Below the pieces are notes generated by a model. It did no database searches. It saw only the letters and a list, made by a program, of their open reading frames with translations, and had not been told where the DNA came from. This document shows, piece by piece, positions 1 through 6,123 of a stretch of DNA of 9,879 nt. Source of the DNA: Salaquimonas sp. (lineage in GTDB: Bacteria > Pseudomonadota > Alphaproteobacteria > Rhizobiales > Rhizobiaceae); the NCBI GenBank assembly GCA_024639745.1, contig JAHEHW010000034.1, forward strand, positions 1-9,879, in the 5' to 3' direction. Positions within the stretch are counted from its first letter, which is position 1. Every line of letters starts with the position of its first letter. The position numbers were made by a program, and so were the translations under genes.

Positions 1-1
1 A

Positions 2-115
2 ACCGTGCTCGTGAACGCCGAAGACGAAAACGTCCGCGCCAACCGGCTGTCGCTTCTGGCCCGCATCCGTGCCGCCACCGCAACTGTCGCCGATCTCTCG
101 AAAATCAGCGGATAA
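2..115 (+). CDS. glyS: Glycyl-tRNA synthetase beta subunit, C-terminal end (partial)
   Basis: Only the last 37 codons and the TAA stop are in the window; the start lies to the left. The tail contains [18 protein letters not shown] followed by [14 protein letters not shown]. It matches the well-conserved extreme C-terminus of bacterial GlyS, where a VNxEDExVRANRLALL block and a VADFSKIxG ending are typical. GlyS is the beta chain of the alpha2-beta2 glycyl-tRNA synthetase; its C-terminal region includes the anticodon-binding domain, and the enzyme charges tRNA-Gly in the cytoplasm. The frame is open from base 2 to the stop and no other frame gives a recognisable product. The assignment rests on a short but distinctive tail. 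Confidence 0.85.
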   Translation, partial: TVLVNAEDENVRANRLSLLARIRAATATVADLSKISG

Positions 116-257
116 TCATTAGATAATCATTCCCGTGCTTGACCCTGAGGACCCAGGAAAAAGCGAAAATGAACTGGATCCTCGGATCAGTGCTTTGCTT
201 TTCCGAGGATGACTACGCATTAAGCACCGGACACCAACCGAGTTGATAGGCGAGGCG
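116..257. other. Intergenic gap after glyS with direct repeat and hairpin
   Basis: This 142-base gap separates the glyS stop from the stop of the minus-strand SHOCT gene, so the flanking genes converge. The ten-base word GATAATCATT occurs at 111-120 and 122-131, the first copy overlapping the glyS stop. A 9-bp hairpin lies at 178-210. A 25-codon ATG frame at 169-246 exists, but it runs through both arms of the hairpin and resembles nothing known, so it is not called as a gene. Confidence 0.6.
178..210. terminator. Possible bidirectional terminator hairpin between glyS and the SHOCT gene
   Basis: ATCCTCGGA (178-186) and TCCGAGGAT (202-210) are exact reverse complements, giving a 9-bp stem with a 15-base loop. 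The hairpin lies between two converging genes, where a shared terminator would be expected. No U-tract follows it on the plus strand. On the minus strand a loose T-rich stretch lies about 8 to 20 bases past the stem. It is therefore a weak candidate for intrinsic termination and may only stabilise the RNA ends. Confidence 0.35.
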
Positions 258-608
258 CTACTCGCTCAATGCTCTCCGGCGCTCGTCGAACTCCTTCGAG
301 TCGATTTCGCCTCGCGCGTAGCGCTCCTTGAGAATGTCGAGTGCATTACTTTGAGAGCGGCCACCGCCATTGCTCCCGCCCATGCCCATATATTGCACTG
401 TCCAGACGACACCGACGATTAGAGCGGCGATGATTAGCAGCGTGAAGATGAAGCCAAAGAACATCCCAAAACCTCCCATACCGCCGTCCCACATCATGCC
501 TGGGCCGTGGTGATAGTAGCGCCCGCCTTCGTTCTGGGCGTAAGACGCCAGTGGCATGGCAGTGATAAGCACTACGGAGACCGCAAGTATTTTACAAAAC
601 CTGTTCAT
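258..608 (-). CDS. SHOCT-domain protein with signal peptide and one membrane helix
   Basis: This is a 116-residue protein of unknown function. Residues 1-24 look like a signal peptide (short basic start, hydrophobic core, ASYA before Q25), though they could instead be a first membrane anchor. Residues 28-49 are rich in Gly, Met, His and Tyr (RYYHHGPGMMWDGGMGG), and residues 50-73 form a hydrophobic helix. A Gly/Ser/Asn linker follows. Residues 89-115 (ALDILKERYARGEIDSKEF) are a SHOCT domain, the short C-terminal module often found on bacterial membrane proteins and thought to aid oligomerisation. The start has AAAGGA a few bases upstream on its strand. The FNR-like box at 665-678 lies upstream, so oxygen-dependent control is plausible. 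The His/Met patch might bind metal, but that is a guess. Confidence 0.85.
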   Translation of the reverse strand: MNRFCKILAVSVVLITAMPLASYAQNEGGRYYHHGPGMMWDGGMGGFGMFFGFIFTLLIIAALIVGVVWTVQYMGMGGSNGGGRSQSNALDILKERYARGEIDSKEFDERRRALSE

Positions 609-664
609 GCCCTATCCTTTCTGTTCGAATTGAATTACCCCAACGCAACCCGTCGCTGCGTTCA

Positions 665-678
665 TTGATATCAGTCAA
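665..678 (-). promoter_or_regulatory. Candidate FNR/FixK-type anaerobox upstream of the SHOCT gene
   Basis: The sequence TTGATATCAGTCAA fits the FNR/FixK pattern TTGAT-N4-ATCAA with the correct four-base spacer and one mismatch (GTCAA in the second half). Its centre is 63-64 bases upstream of the SHOCT ATG. A weak -10-like TAATTC lies near 632-637 on the minus strand. Together these put the box roughly 41 to 45 bases before a plausible start of transcription, as in class II FNR promoters. The same geometry toward ytoQ would put the transcript start past that gene's Shine-Dalgarno sequence, so the SHOCT gene is the better target. This is motif reading only. Confidence 0.45.
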
Positions 679-703
679 ACATCTATCCGCGGCATGGATC
701 AAC

Positions 704-709
704 AGGAGG
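704..709 (+). promoter_or_regulatory. Ribosome binding site that sets the ytoQ start
   Basis: A perfect AGGAGG lies eight bases before the ATG at 718. An in-frame ATG at 694 would add eight residues (MDQQEAET) but has no Shine-Dalgarno sequence, and the ribosome binding site would then fall inside the gene. The start at 718 also matches where the family homology begins. Confidence 0.85.
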
Positions 710-717
710 CCGAAACA

Positions 718-1203
718 ATGAAAACCTGGAAACTGTACCTCTCCGGCGAAATCCACACGAGCTGGCGCGAGGAAATCGAGGAAGGCTGCAAAAAGGCGGG
801 CCTCCCCATCTCGATTGACGCGCCGGTGACGCACCATGAAGCGTCCGATGATTGTGGTGTCGTCATTCTCGGATCGGAGGAAAAGAAATACTGGCACGAT
901 CACAAGGGCGCGATGGTCAATGCCATTCGTACGCGCACGCTGATCGGCGAAGCCGATGTCGTGATCGTCCGTTTCGGCGAAAAGTACAAACAGTGGAATG
1001 CGGCGTTCGATGCTGGCTACGCGTCGGCGCTCGGCAAGCCGATGATCATCATGCACGGCCCCGATCACCAGCACGCTCTGAAAGAAGTCGATGCCGCAGC
1101 TCTCGCCGTTGCCGAGACCGCTGAAGAAATCGTCGAAATCCTTCGCTATGTCATCAAGGGCGAATTGAAGGGCTATACCGACCAAGCCCAGGCCGCGGAA
1201 TAA
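718..1203 (+). CDS. ytoQ: YtoQ family protein
   Basis: This 161-residue soluble protein matches the YtoQ family across its full length. The blocks are LYLSGEIHTSWREEI (7-20), PVTHHEASDDCGVVILG (36-52), YWHDHKGAMVNAIRTRTLI (58-76), VVIVRFGEKYKQWNAAFDAG (81-100) and HALKEVDAAALAVAET (119-134). The biochemical role is unknown. The layout resembles nucleoside 2-deoxyribosyltransferase-like folds: a first strand ending in a GEIHT loop, and a later WNAAFDAGYASALGKP block like the DSGTAFELGYA-ALGKP region of that family. In this protein Asp98 stands where those enzymes carry the catalytic Glu. The nucleotide or sugar link is inference. The gene diverges from the SHOCT gene and converges on the DUF805 pseudogene, so it is probably transcribed alone. 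The start is fixed by the AGGAGG at 704-709. Confidence 0.9.
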   Translation: MKTWKLYLSGEIHTSWREEIEEGCKKAGLPISIDAPVTHHEASDDCGVVILGSEEKKYWHDHKGAMVNAIRTRTLIGEADVVIVRFGEKYKQWNAAFDAGYASALGKPMIIMHGPDHQHALKEVDAAALAVAETAEEIVEILRYVIKGELKGYTDQAQAAE

Positions 1204-1219
1204 GTTGGTTAATCAGGCC

Positions 1220-1239
1220 ATGCCGAATTAGTTCGGCAT
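1220..1239. terminator. Hairpin between ytoQ and the DUF805 pseudogene
   Basis: ATGCCGAA (1220-1227) and TTCGGCAT (1232-1239) are exact reverse complements around a four-base loop, TTAG. The structure begins 17 bases after the ytoQ stop and covers the last codons and the TAA of the opposing pseudogene, whose complementary stop triplet is in the loop. It could act as a shared end signal for the converging genes, but neither strand has a U-tract after the stem. Confidence 0.45.
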
Positions 1240-1734
1240 CGGGTTCCCCGGCTTCATTACCGTGTTGCCGTTCAGCTTGAACAGGGGGATGGCTGGCGCC
1301 ACGGCGAGAACTAAGAATATCAGCCAGCTGGAAATAGTCAGGTCGGAATCGAGAAAAAACGATAGCAGACTGGCTATTTCCTCCGGGCCTTCGACGAAGG
1401 CAGCCGCGGCGTAAAGCGACCCGCCAATCACAACCATCGAAACGTTGATAATGATGGTTGCGCCGAATAGAGCGAGCGCCATCCGCTACAAAAGCTCGGT
1501 CCCACGTACGCCGATATCGTGCAGCCGCCGGCAGCACGCGGCGAACATTATCCAGAAAGCCATCAAGTCTGTCACATTCAGGATGCGCCATAAAAAACTG
1601 GTATCCGCTTCTCGTATCAGGATGCTGGTGCCAAGCGAAATAACGAAACCGTAGAGCAGGAATGCGATCGCAACCAGCCTTCATTCCTCCACGCTTGCAC
1701 ATCCCTGAAAGGTGATGAAACGGCTCCAGTCCAT
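1228..1734 (-). pseudogene. DUF805-family membrane protein interrupted by two in-frame stops
   Basis: One frame runs without any shift from ATG (1732-1734) to TAA (1228-1230), 168 codons, but TGA (1681-1683) and TAG (1486-1488) break it. The product would begin MDWSRFITFQG, like many DUF805 proteins. A hydrophobic segment (LVAIAFLLYGFVISLG) follows, then NVTDLMAFWIMFAACCRRLHDIGVRG, which contains the RRLHDxGxxG signature of DUF805. After the TAG come two more membrane helices and a KPGNPMPN tail. The TAG sits where the family often has Trp, so TGG to TAG is a simple origin. Around the TGA the expected GRxSRxxFW block is altered at several positions, which argues for real decay rather than one sequencing error. 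The 84-codon distal part (1228-1482) is open and might be translated from its own ATG. DUF805 proteins are membrane proteins of unclear function. Confidence 0.8.
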
Positions 1735-1818
1735 TGCGATGCTTCCAGTTCGAAGTCGCAACGGGTCTATCAGGGAAGTCTGGAAAAACCGTTTACACTC
1801 CGATGATGGATTTAGCCG

Positions 1819-2238
1819 TTATCCGAAAGCAAAACCCGCGAGTACGACGTTCGCGATCAATAGCAGGGCGGCGATCCAGTGTACCGCCGAGAGGTAGTCC
1901 GGCGGTCCACCCCTTCTTGCCCATGAGGGCGCCATCAGATTGACGAACACCACGATGGCAGAAAGCAGGATCACCAGCAGGATCTTGAGCGTAAATGCCG
2001 TTCCCGGGGACTGGAATTCGTATTCCCACAGAAAGAGCGCGACGCCTGTTATCCAGAAAAGCCCTATCGCGCCAAGTGCGGTAAGCCGGTAAAGCTTGCG
2101 AAGCATGTTGGTGAAGCCAGGTGCTGCGAGGTCGTGCGGGCCTTTGGCAAGCATCAGATAAATATTGCCGAGGCTGGCCGCCGAGCCGAACATAAGAGCC
2201 AGGACATGCAGCGTTTTAAGAAGGCTGAAGAGGATCAT
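1819..2238 (-). CDS. Four-helix integral membrane protein (DUF2269-like topology)
   Basis: The predicted protein has 139 residues and four hydrophobic helices at about 4-30, 49-72, 82-104 and 118-138. It begins MILFSLLKTLHVLALMFGSA; an LLKTLHVL start with a His in the first helix is seen in DUF2269 and some HemJ-like small membrane proteins, but I cannot confirm either family. A short basic stretch (SWARRGGPPD) lies between helices 3 and 4. The frame opens further upstream to 2304, but that part lies inside purD. The ATG at 2236-2238 is two bases after the purD TAG and suits the hydrophobic start, so translation is probably coupled to purD. No intrinsic terminator with a clear stem is visible downstream, and the DUF805 pseudogene follows 84 bases later in the same direction. 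Confidence 0.8.
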   Translation of the reverse strand: MILFSLLKTLHVLALMFGSAASLGNIYLMLAKGPHDLAAPGFTNMLRKLYRLTALGAIGLFWITGVALFLWEYEFQSPGTAFTLKILLVILLSAIVVFVNLMAPSWARRGGPPDYLSAVHWIAALLLIANVVLAGFAFG

Positions 2239-2240
2239 AC

Positions 2241-3518
2241 CTATTCGGTCTCCCGCTCGACGGCGCGCCAGCCGATATCCCTTCGGCAGAAACCGCCATC
2301 CCATTTGATCTGGCCAACGGCTTCATAGGCGGCTGCCTGCGCATTTGTGATCGATCGGCCATAGGCGGTCACGTTCAACACCCTGCCGCCGGTCGCGATC
2401 AGTTCTCCGTCTGCATTAAGCGAGGTTCCGGCATGAAAAACCAATGCTCCCATTTCCTCGGCGCTTTCTACACCCTTTATGACATGCCCTTTTTTGTAAG
2501 CGCCCGGATAACCCTTCGATGCCATTACGACGGTCAGGGCGCTGCGCTCGTCCCATTCGGCGTCTACTTCCAGCAGACTGCCCTGGCTCGCTGCGAGCAA
2601 CAGTTCGACGAGGTCGGATTTAAGCCGTGGCATGATGACCTGGCATTCAGGGTCGCCGAAGCGGACATTGTACTCGATCAATTGCGGCCCTTCCCGTGTA
2701 AGCATCAGGCCGGCATACAAGATCCCCTTGAAAGGGTGGCCGCGAGCGTGCATCCCTGCCAGCGTGGGAACGATGATGTCCTGCATCACCTCATCGATCA
2801 GCTTCTGCGTCAGGATCGGCGCCGGTGAATAGGCTCCCATGCCGCCAGTGTTCGGGCCGGTATCGGCATCGCCCACCCGCTTGTGATCCTGCGCAGTGCC
2901 GATCAGCATAGCGGTTTGCCCATCGCAGATCGCGAAAAGGCTTGCCTCCTCGCCTTCCAGATAATCCTCTACGACGACGCGCGCGCCTGCCTCGCCGAAA
3001 GCGCCCTCGAAGCAATTGTCGATGGCATCGCAGGCTTCTTCCACCGTGGTGGCGACGACGACGCCCTTTCCGGCTGCTAGACCGTCCGCCTTGACGACGA
3101 CTGGCGCCCCGTGCTGGCGTACATACATCTTTGCCTTGGGGGCGTTGTTGAACCACTGATAGCCGGCGGTTGGGATAGCGAATTCTGCGCAGAGATCTTT
3201 CGTGAACTGCTTTGACCCCTCCAGTTGCGCGGCATAGGCATCTGGCCCGAATGCATCGATACCGGCTGCCGACAGGGCGTCAACCAGACCGTTCACGAGC
3301 GGCTGTTCAGGGCCGACGACGACGAGGCTGATACCCTTTTCCTGGCAAAAGGCGACAATCGCATCATTGTCGAGAATATCGAGCGCAACGCACTCGGCGA
3401 GCTCTGCCATGCCGGCATTGCCCGGTGCGCAATAGAGCTGCTCGCATTTGGGAGACTGGGCGAGCTTCCAGGCCAGCGCATGTTCGCGACCGCCTGACCC
3501 GATCAGCAGAATATCCAT
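2241..3518 (-). CDS. purD: Phosphoribosylamine--glycine ligase (GAR synthetase)
   Basis: PurD joins glycine to 5-phosphoribosylamine with ATP to give glycinamide ribonucleotide, an early step of purine synthesis in the cytoplasm. The 425-residue length is normal for the family. An N-terminal Rossmann-like motif reads [16 protein letters not shown] (4-19). The ATP-grasp region shows [17 protein letters not shown] (140-156), [20 protein letters not shown] (211-230) and [10 protein letters not shown] (265-274). YNVRFGDPE (283-291) carries the metal-binding Glu/Asn region with Glu282. The frame is open upstream for 84 more codons, but family homology starts at MDILLIG. That ATG (3516-3518) has GGAGA a few bases upstream, so the longer start is rejected. 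The gene diverges from the PaiB-like gene across 135 bases and leads directly into the membrane-protein gene at 2238. Confidence 0.97.
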   Translation of the reverse strand: MDILLIGSGGREHALAWKLAQSPKCEQLYCAPGNAGMAELAECVALDILDNDAIVAFCQEKGISLVVVGPEQPLVNGLVDALSAAGIDAFGPDAYAAQLEGSKQFTKDLCAEFAIPTAGYQWFNNAPKAKMYVRQHGAPVVVKADGLAAGKGVVVATTVEEACDAIDNCFEGAFGEAGARVVVEDYLEGEEASLFAICDGQTAMLIGTAQDHKRVGDADTGPNTGGMGAYSPAPILTQKLIDEVMQDIIVPTLAGMHARGHPFKGILYAGLMLTREGPQLIEYNVRFGDPECQVIMPRLKSDLVELLLAASQGSLLEVDAEWDERSALTVVMASKGYPGAYKKGHVIKGVESAEEMGALVFHAGTSLNADGELIATGGRVLNVTAYGRSITNAQAAAYEAVGQIKWDGGFCRRDIGWRAVERETE

Positions 3519-3653
3519 GTGTTTCTCCGGATGGTTCGCTTGCGCTCCCATACCATGACGGACAGGCAGCGCAAACCGGATCGCGCCGGAGGACCGAAAC
3601 AGGTGTGGAAGCTTGCCTCGCACTATGGCATTGGTGCTTGAAAGGAGACCGAG
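3519..3653. promoter_or_regulatory. Divergent control region of purD and the PaiB-like gene
   Basis: Both flanking genes start outward from this 135-base gap, so it must hold two promoters unless transcripts enter from elsewhere. On the minus strand, TTGCGC followed after 16 bases by TATGGG is a weak -35/-10 candidate for purD. I see no convincing promoter for the plus-strand gene apart from its strong Shine-Dalgarno sequence (AAAGGAG, 3641-3647). No clear PUR-box-like palindrome or riboswitch fold is visible. Confidence 0.4.
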
Positions 3654-4313
3654 ATGCATCCGAATCCTGCCTTCCGCAAAGCCGGAACTGACCGGAATCT
3701 GGCCTTCGCGCGCGAACGCGGGTTTGGCACGCTTGCGGTCAATGGGCCGGGCGGCCCGCTGGTTTCGCATGTTCCATTTATCTTATCGCAGGAAAGCGCC
3801 AGGCTCGAAGCTCATCTCGTGCGCTCGAACCCCATCCTGCGTTTGCTGGAACAACCTGTCGATGCGGTCATCGCGGTGATCGGCGGCGACGCCTATATAT
3901 CCCCGGACTGGTACCGCGTGGCCGACCAGGTTCCGACCTGGAACTACGTCGCGGTTCATCTGCGCGGTCGTCTGAGCAAATTGCCCGATGACATGATGCA
4001 CGAAATTCTTGAGCGCACCTCCGCTTATTTCGAGAAAAAGCTCCTGCCGAAGCAGCCGTGGAAAACGGACAAGATGGATCAGGATATTTATCGCCGCATG
4101 CTTCGCCAGATCGTGCCGGTCGAGATGGAGGTGACGACGGTTGACGGCACCTGGAAGCTTTCGCAAAACAAATCGGTATCAGCGATTGAAGGGGCTGCAA
4201 AAGGCGTTGAGGAGACAGCCATCGGGCTTGAGACCGAGTTCATCGCGACCGGAATGCGAGGAGTTGCGCACGCCCTGCGGGAAGAGGCCTTGAAGTCAGG
4301 GGATGAAGCATGA
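3654..4313 (+). CDS. FMN-binding protein of the PaiB (negative transcriptional regulator) family
   Basis: This 219-residue protein shows PaiB-family motifs in order: [16 protein letters not shown] (14-29), SHVPF (38-42), HLVRSNP (54-60), [10 protein letters not shown] (78-87), [13 protein letters not shown] (93-105), PWK (135-137) and [10 protein letters not shown] (165-174). The family takes its name from Bacillus PaiB, reported as a repressor of sporulation and degradative-enzyme genes. Its fold is a split-barrel FMN-binding domain, so a flavin or heme-related role is equally possible; no helix-turn-helix is evident. AAAGGAG lies six bases before the ATG. The stop overlaps the ubiA start in ATGA (4310-4313), so the two genes are co-translated. 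This suggests a shared function, but what it is cannot be read from the sequence. The length is typical. Confidence 0.9.
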   Translation: MHPNPAFRKAGTDRNLAFARERGFGTLAVNGPGGPLVSHVPFILSQESARLEAHLVRSNPILRLLEQPVDAVIAVIGGDAYISPDWYRVADQVPTWNYVAVHLRGRLSKLPDDMMHEILERTSAYFEKKLLPKQPWKTDKMDQDIYRRMLRQIVPVEMEVTTVDGTWKLSQNKSVSAIEGAAKGVEETAIGLETEFIATGMRGVAHALREEALKSGDEA

Positions 4314-5320
4314 CGGATATCAGCCAGAACACGGTAGCGGACGCGTTGCCAGATAGCTGGGTCTATCGGCTGCTGCCGAAGAAAATTTGGCCCTTTGCAC
4401 AGATGGGGCGCTGGGAACGTCCGATTGGTTGGCGGCTCTTGATGTGGCCCTGCTGGTGGTCGCTCATGATGGCCGTCGCGACCCCGTATGTCGAATTCAC
4501 GGAACGTTTGGTCACACCGCAATTCGGCAACCCGCTCACCGTCAGCATCTGGCATGTATTGCACCTGATGGCGATCTTCCTAATCGGAGCATTCGCCATG
4601 CGCGGAGCGGGCTGTACCTACAACGATCTGGTTGACGAGGATATTGACGCGAAGGTTGCCCGCACGCGTTCGCGGCCCTTGCCGTCGGGCCGCATCACCC
4701 GAAAGCAAGCGCTGGTCTTCCTGATTCTTCAGCTACTGGTGGGCTTGGGCGTGCTGTTGCAGTTCAATTGGTATGCGATTGGGGTTGGCTTTGCGTCGGT
4801 GATTACAATCCTCGTCTACCCGTTCATGAAACGGATTACATATTGGCCGCAGATATTCCTCGGGCTGGCGTTCTCTTGGGGCGCTTTCATGGGCTGGTGG
4901 GGAATTTATGGGTATGCGCCACAGGTATATTCGATCCTCTGGGTGCCGCCATTGCTGATCTATTTCGGCTGCATGGCATGGGTGATCGGCTATGACACTA
5001 TTTATGCCCATCAGGACATCGAAGACGACGTGCTTGCCGGCGTTAAATCAACCGCGCGTCTTTTCCAGGAACGCACCAAGCCGATGCTGGTCGGTTTTTA
5101 TTCGACCGCAATCGTCCTGTTCGGAGCGGCATTTTATTATCTCGGCCTTGCCTGGCCGGCATGGATTGGGCTTGCGGCCGGGGCAGGGCACATGATCTGC
5201 CAGTTAACGACGCTCGACATCAAGGATCCCGCCAATTGCCTCGCGCGGTTCAAGTCGAACAGTCACTTCGGCTGGCTGATCTTCACGGGTCTCGCGGCAA
5301 CGGCCTTGCTGAATCTCTGA
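4310..5320 (+). CDS. ubiA: 4-hydroxybenzoate polyprenyltransferase
   Basis: UbiA attaches the polyprenyl tail to 4-hydroxybenzoate at the inner membrane, committing it to ubiquinone synthesis. The two aspartate-rich Mg-diphosphate motifs are present: NDLVDEDID (105-113) and YDTIYAHQDIEDD (228-240). After the first comes RTRSRPLPSGRIT (118-130), also diagnostic. The protein is very hydrophobic with about eight or nine membrane helices, and ends with the family's KSNSHFGW block followed by a last helix. At 336 residues it is longer than the E. coli enzyme, owing mainly to about 30 extra residues before the first helix; this is common in alphaproteobacteria. The start overlaps the stop of the PaiB-like gene by four bases. 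Its stop codon directly abuts that of the opposing DUF6101 gene. Confidence 0.95.
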   Translation: MTDISQNTVADALPDSWVYRLLPKKIWPFAQMGRWERPIGWRLLMWPCWWSLMMAVATPYVEFTERLVTPQFGNPLTVSIWHVLHLMAIFLIGAFAMRGAGCTYNDLVDEDIDAKVARTRSRPLPSGRITRKQALVFLILQLLVGLGVLLQFNWYAIGVGFASVITILVYPFMKRITYWPQIFLGLAFSWGAFMGWWGIYGYAPQVYSILWVPPLLIYFGCMAWVIGYDTIYAHQDIEDDVLAGVKSTARLFQERTKPMLVGFYSTAIVLFGAAFYYLGLAWPAWIGLAAGAGHMICQLTTLDIKDPANCLARFKSNSHFGWLIFTGLAATALLNL

Positions 5321-5893
5321 TCAGTTCCTGGCGATGATCTCATCGGCGCCGACTTTCTCAATGGAAGTGGCCATGCCGATCTTGCGGCGGCGCAGGAACC
5401 AGGGGCGATGTTTTGGCGTGGTGATCCGCTTGCGCCGTTCGAGCGGCGTTTCGTTCATTACCATGCCGAGTTGCTCGCGTACGGGCGCAGCCATGCCATC
5501 GGCGCCGATGATCAGCATCGGCAGCTTCAGCAAACGGCTCCACGAATGCCAGTCGGCGGCGATGTCGTCGAGATTGTCTGCGACGAGCAATGGAATGCAA
5601 AGCTTCGGATCGCTATGATACATTTCTAGAAAGACGATCTGTGAACCATCTTCCAATTCCGTGGCGCGGGCCGCTATCCCCGTAAACGCTTTCACCGGAA
5701 GGCCCATGGCAAGCGGCAAACCGCTTTCCGGCAGCGTCATCTTTACTGACACGCCGCAGCGGTCGATCGTGTAGCGGACCCCGTTGCGGGCAAAAGCGAT
5801 GCGTTCGTTGATGCGGTACGGGTCTAACCGGAAGAACCGGTCTTCATGCGTGTTCCGGACCGCTTCTTCGGCGGTCTCAGCGCTCGTGAGCAT
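5321..5893 (-). CDS. DUF6101 family protein
   Basis: This 190-residue protein has no signal peptide or membrane helix. It matches DUF6101, a family I know only from alphaproteobacteria. Recognisable parts are FFRLDPYRINERI (21-33), RYTIDRCGVSVKMTLP (40-55), GLPVKAFTGIAARA (64-77), a LEMYHSDPKLCIPLLVAD block (89-106), a DDIAADWHSWSRLLKLPMLI block (109-128) and a basic C-terminal part (ETPLERRKRITTPKHRPWFLRRRK). The function is unknown. The basic tail could contact nucleic acid or membrane, but that is speculation. The ATG at 5891-5893 has AGAGG upstream on its strand. The gene stands alone on the minus strand between ubiA (convergent, no gap) and a 230-base non-coding stretch. Confidence 0.85.
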   Translation of the reverse strand: MLTSAETAEEAVRNTHEDRFFRLDPYRINERIAFARNGVRYTIDRCGVSVKMTLPESGLPLAMGLPVKAFTGIAARATELEDGSQIVFLEMYHSDPKLCIPLLVADNLDDIAADWHSWSRLLKLPMLIIGADGMAAPVREQLGMVMNETPLERRKRITTPKHRPWFLRRRKIGMATSIEKVGADEIIARN

Positions 5894-6030
5894 ATTGTTG
5901 CCTCTTCTGTTTTCCCTTCAGAGCCCGGTTCTTCGCCGGTACTTCTGCTCGCGGTGTTATTCTTGTTCTTGGCCGCGATGGGAGAACTGTAGCGCGCTCC
6001 GACGCAGATTCGCTTAAGAGGCAGGGTAAA

Positions 6031-6048
6031 GAATCCGTTTCCGGAATC
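6031..6048 (-). terminator. Possible hairpin terminator after the FAD oxidoreductase gene
   Basis: GAATCCG (6031-6037) pairs with CGGAATC (6042-6048) at six of seven positions around a four-base loop. Read on the minus strand, the stem is followed by TTTACC, a short T-run, about 76 bases past the oxidoreductase stop. This fits a weak intrinsic terminator for the Sua5 transcript. The mismatch and short T-run make it uncertain. Confidence 0.3.
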
Positions 6049-6064
6049 TGTGGTTATTGAAGCA

Positions 6065-6077
6065 TTACACCGTGTAA
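6065..6077. promoter_or_regulatory. Perfect 13-base palindrome TTACAC-C-GTGTAA
   Basis: TTACAC (6065-6070) and GTGTAA (6072-6077) are exact reverse complements around one central base. The size suits a dimeric repressor or activator site. It lies 171 to 184 bases before the DUF6101 start, and 47 bases after the oxidoreductase stop. I cannot tie it to a named regulator. Confidence 0.3.
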
Positions 6078-6123
6078 GAAACCGGCAATAAAAGTTGACG
6101 CCCGTTAACCCCGGTTGCCGTGA

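Larger units (their letters stand above)
5894..6123. other. Non-coding gap upstream of the DUF6101 gene with hairpin and palindrome
   Basis: This 230-base gap lies between two minus-strand genes: the end of the FAD oxidoreductase and the start of the DUF6101 gene. It must hold the DUF6101 promoter unless that gene is read through from the Sua5 pair. No supported reading frame is present. It contains a hairpin at 6031-6048 and a palindrome at 6065-6077, described separately. I could not pick out a convincing -35/-10 pair. Confidence 0.6.

Noticed and set aside
169..246. 25-codon ATG frame after glyS
   Set aside because: It has only a weak ribosome binding site, runs through a perfect hairpin and shows no recognisable protein feature.
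592..1185. Long minus-strand open frame opposite ytoQ
   Set aside because: It is antisense to a strongly recognised YtoQ protein, overlaps the SHOCT gene start, and its translation resembles no known family.
1154..1702. 182-codon minus-strand frame across the DUF805 region
   Set aside because: Its translation is Arg-rich and low in structure, and another frame of the same strand gives clear DUF805 sequence with membrane helices, so this is a shadow frame.
2239..2304. 22-residue extension of the four-helix membrane protein into purD
   Set aside because: It is basic and non-hydrophobic, overlaps the purD coding end, and the ATG at 2236-2238 gives a natural membrane-protein start.
3519..3770. 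84-residue N-terminal extension of PurD
   Set aside because: The extension has no homology, would run antisense through the start of the PaiB-like gene, and the internal ATG at 3516-3518 has a good Shine-Dalgarno sequence and matches the family start.
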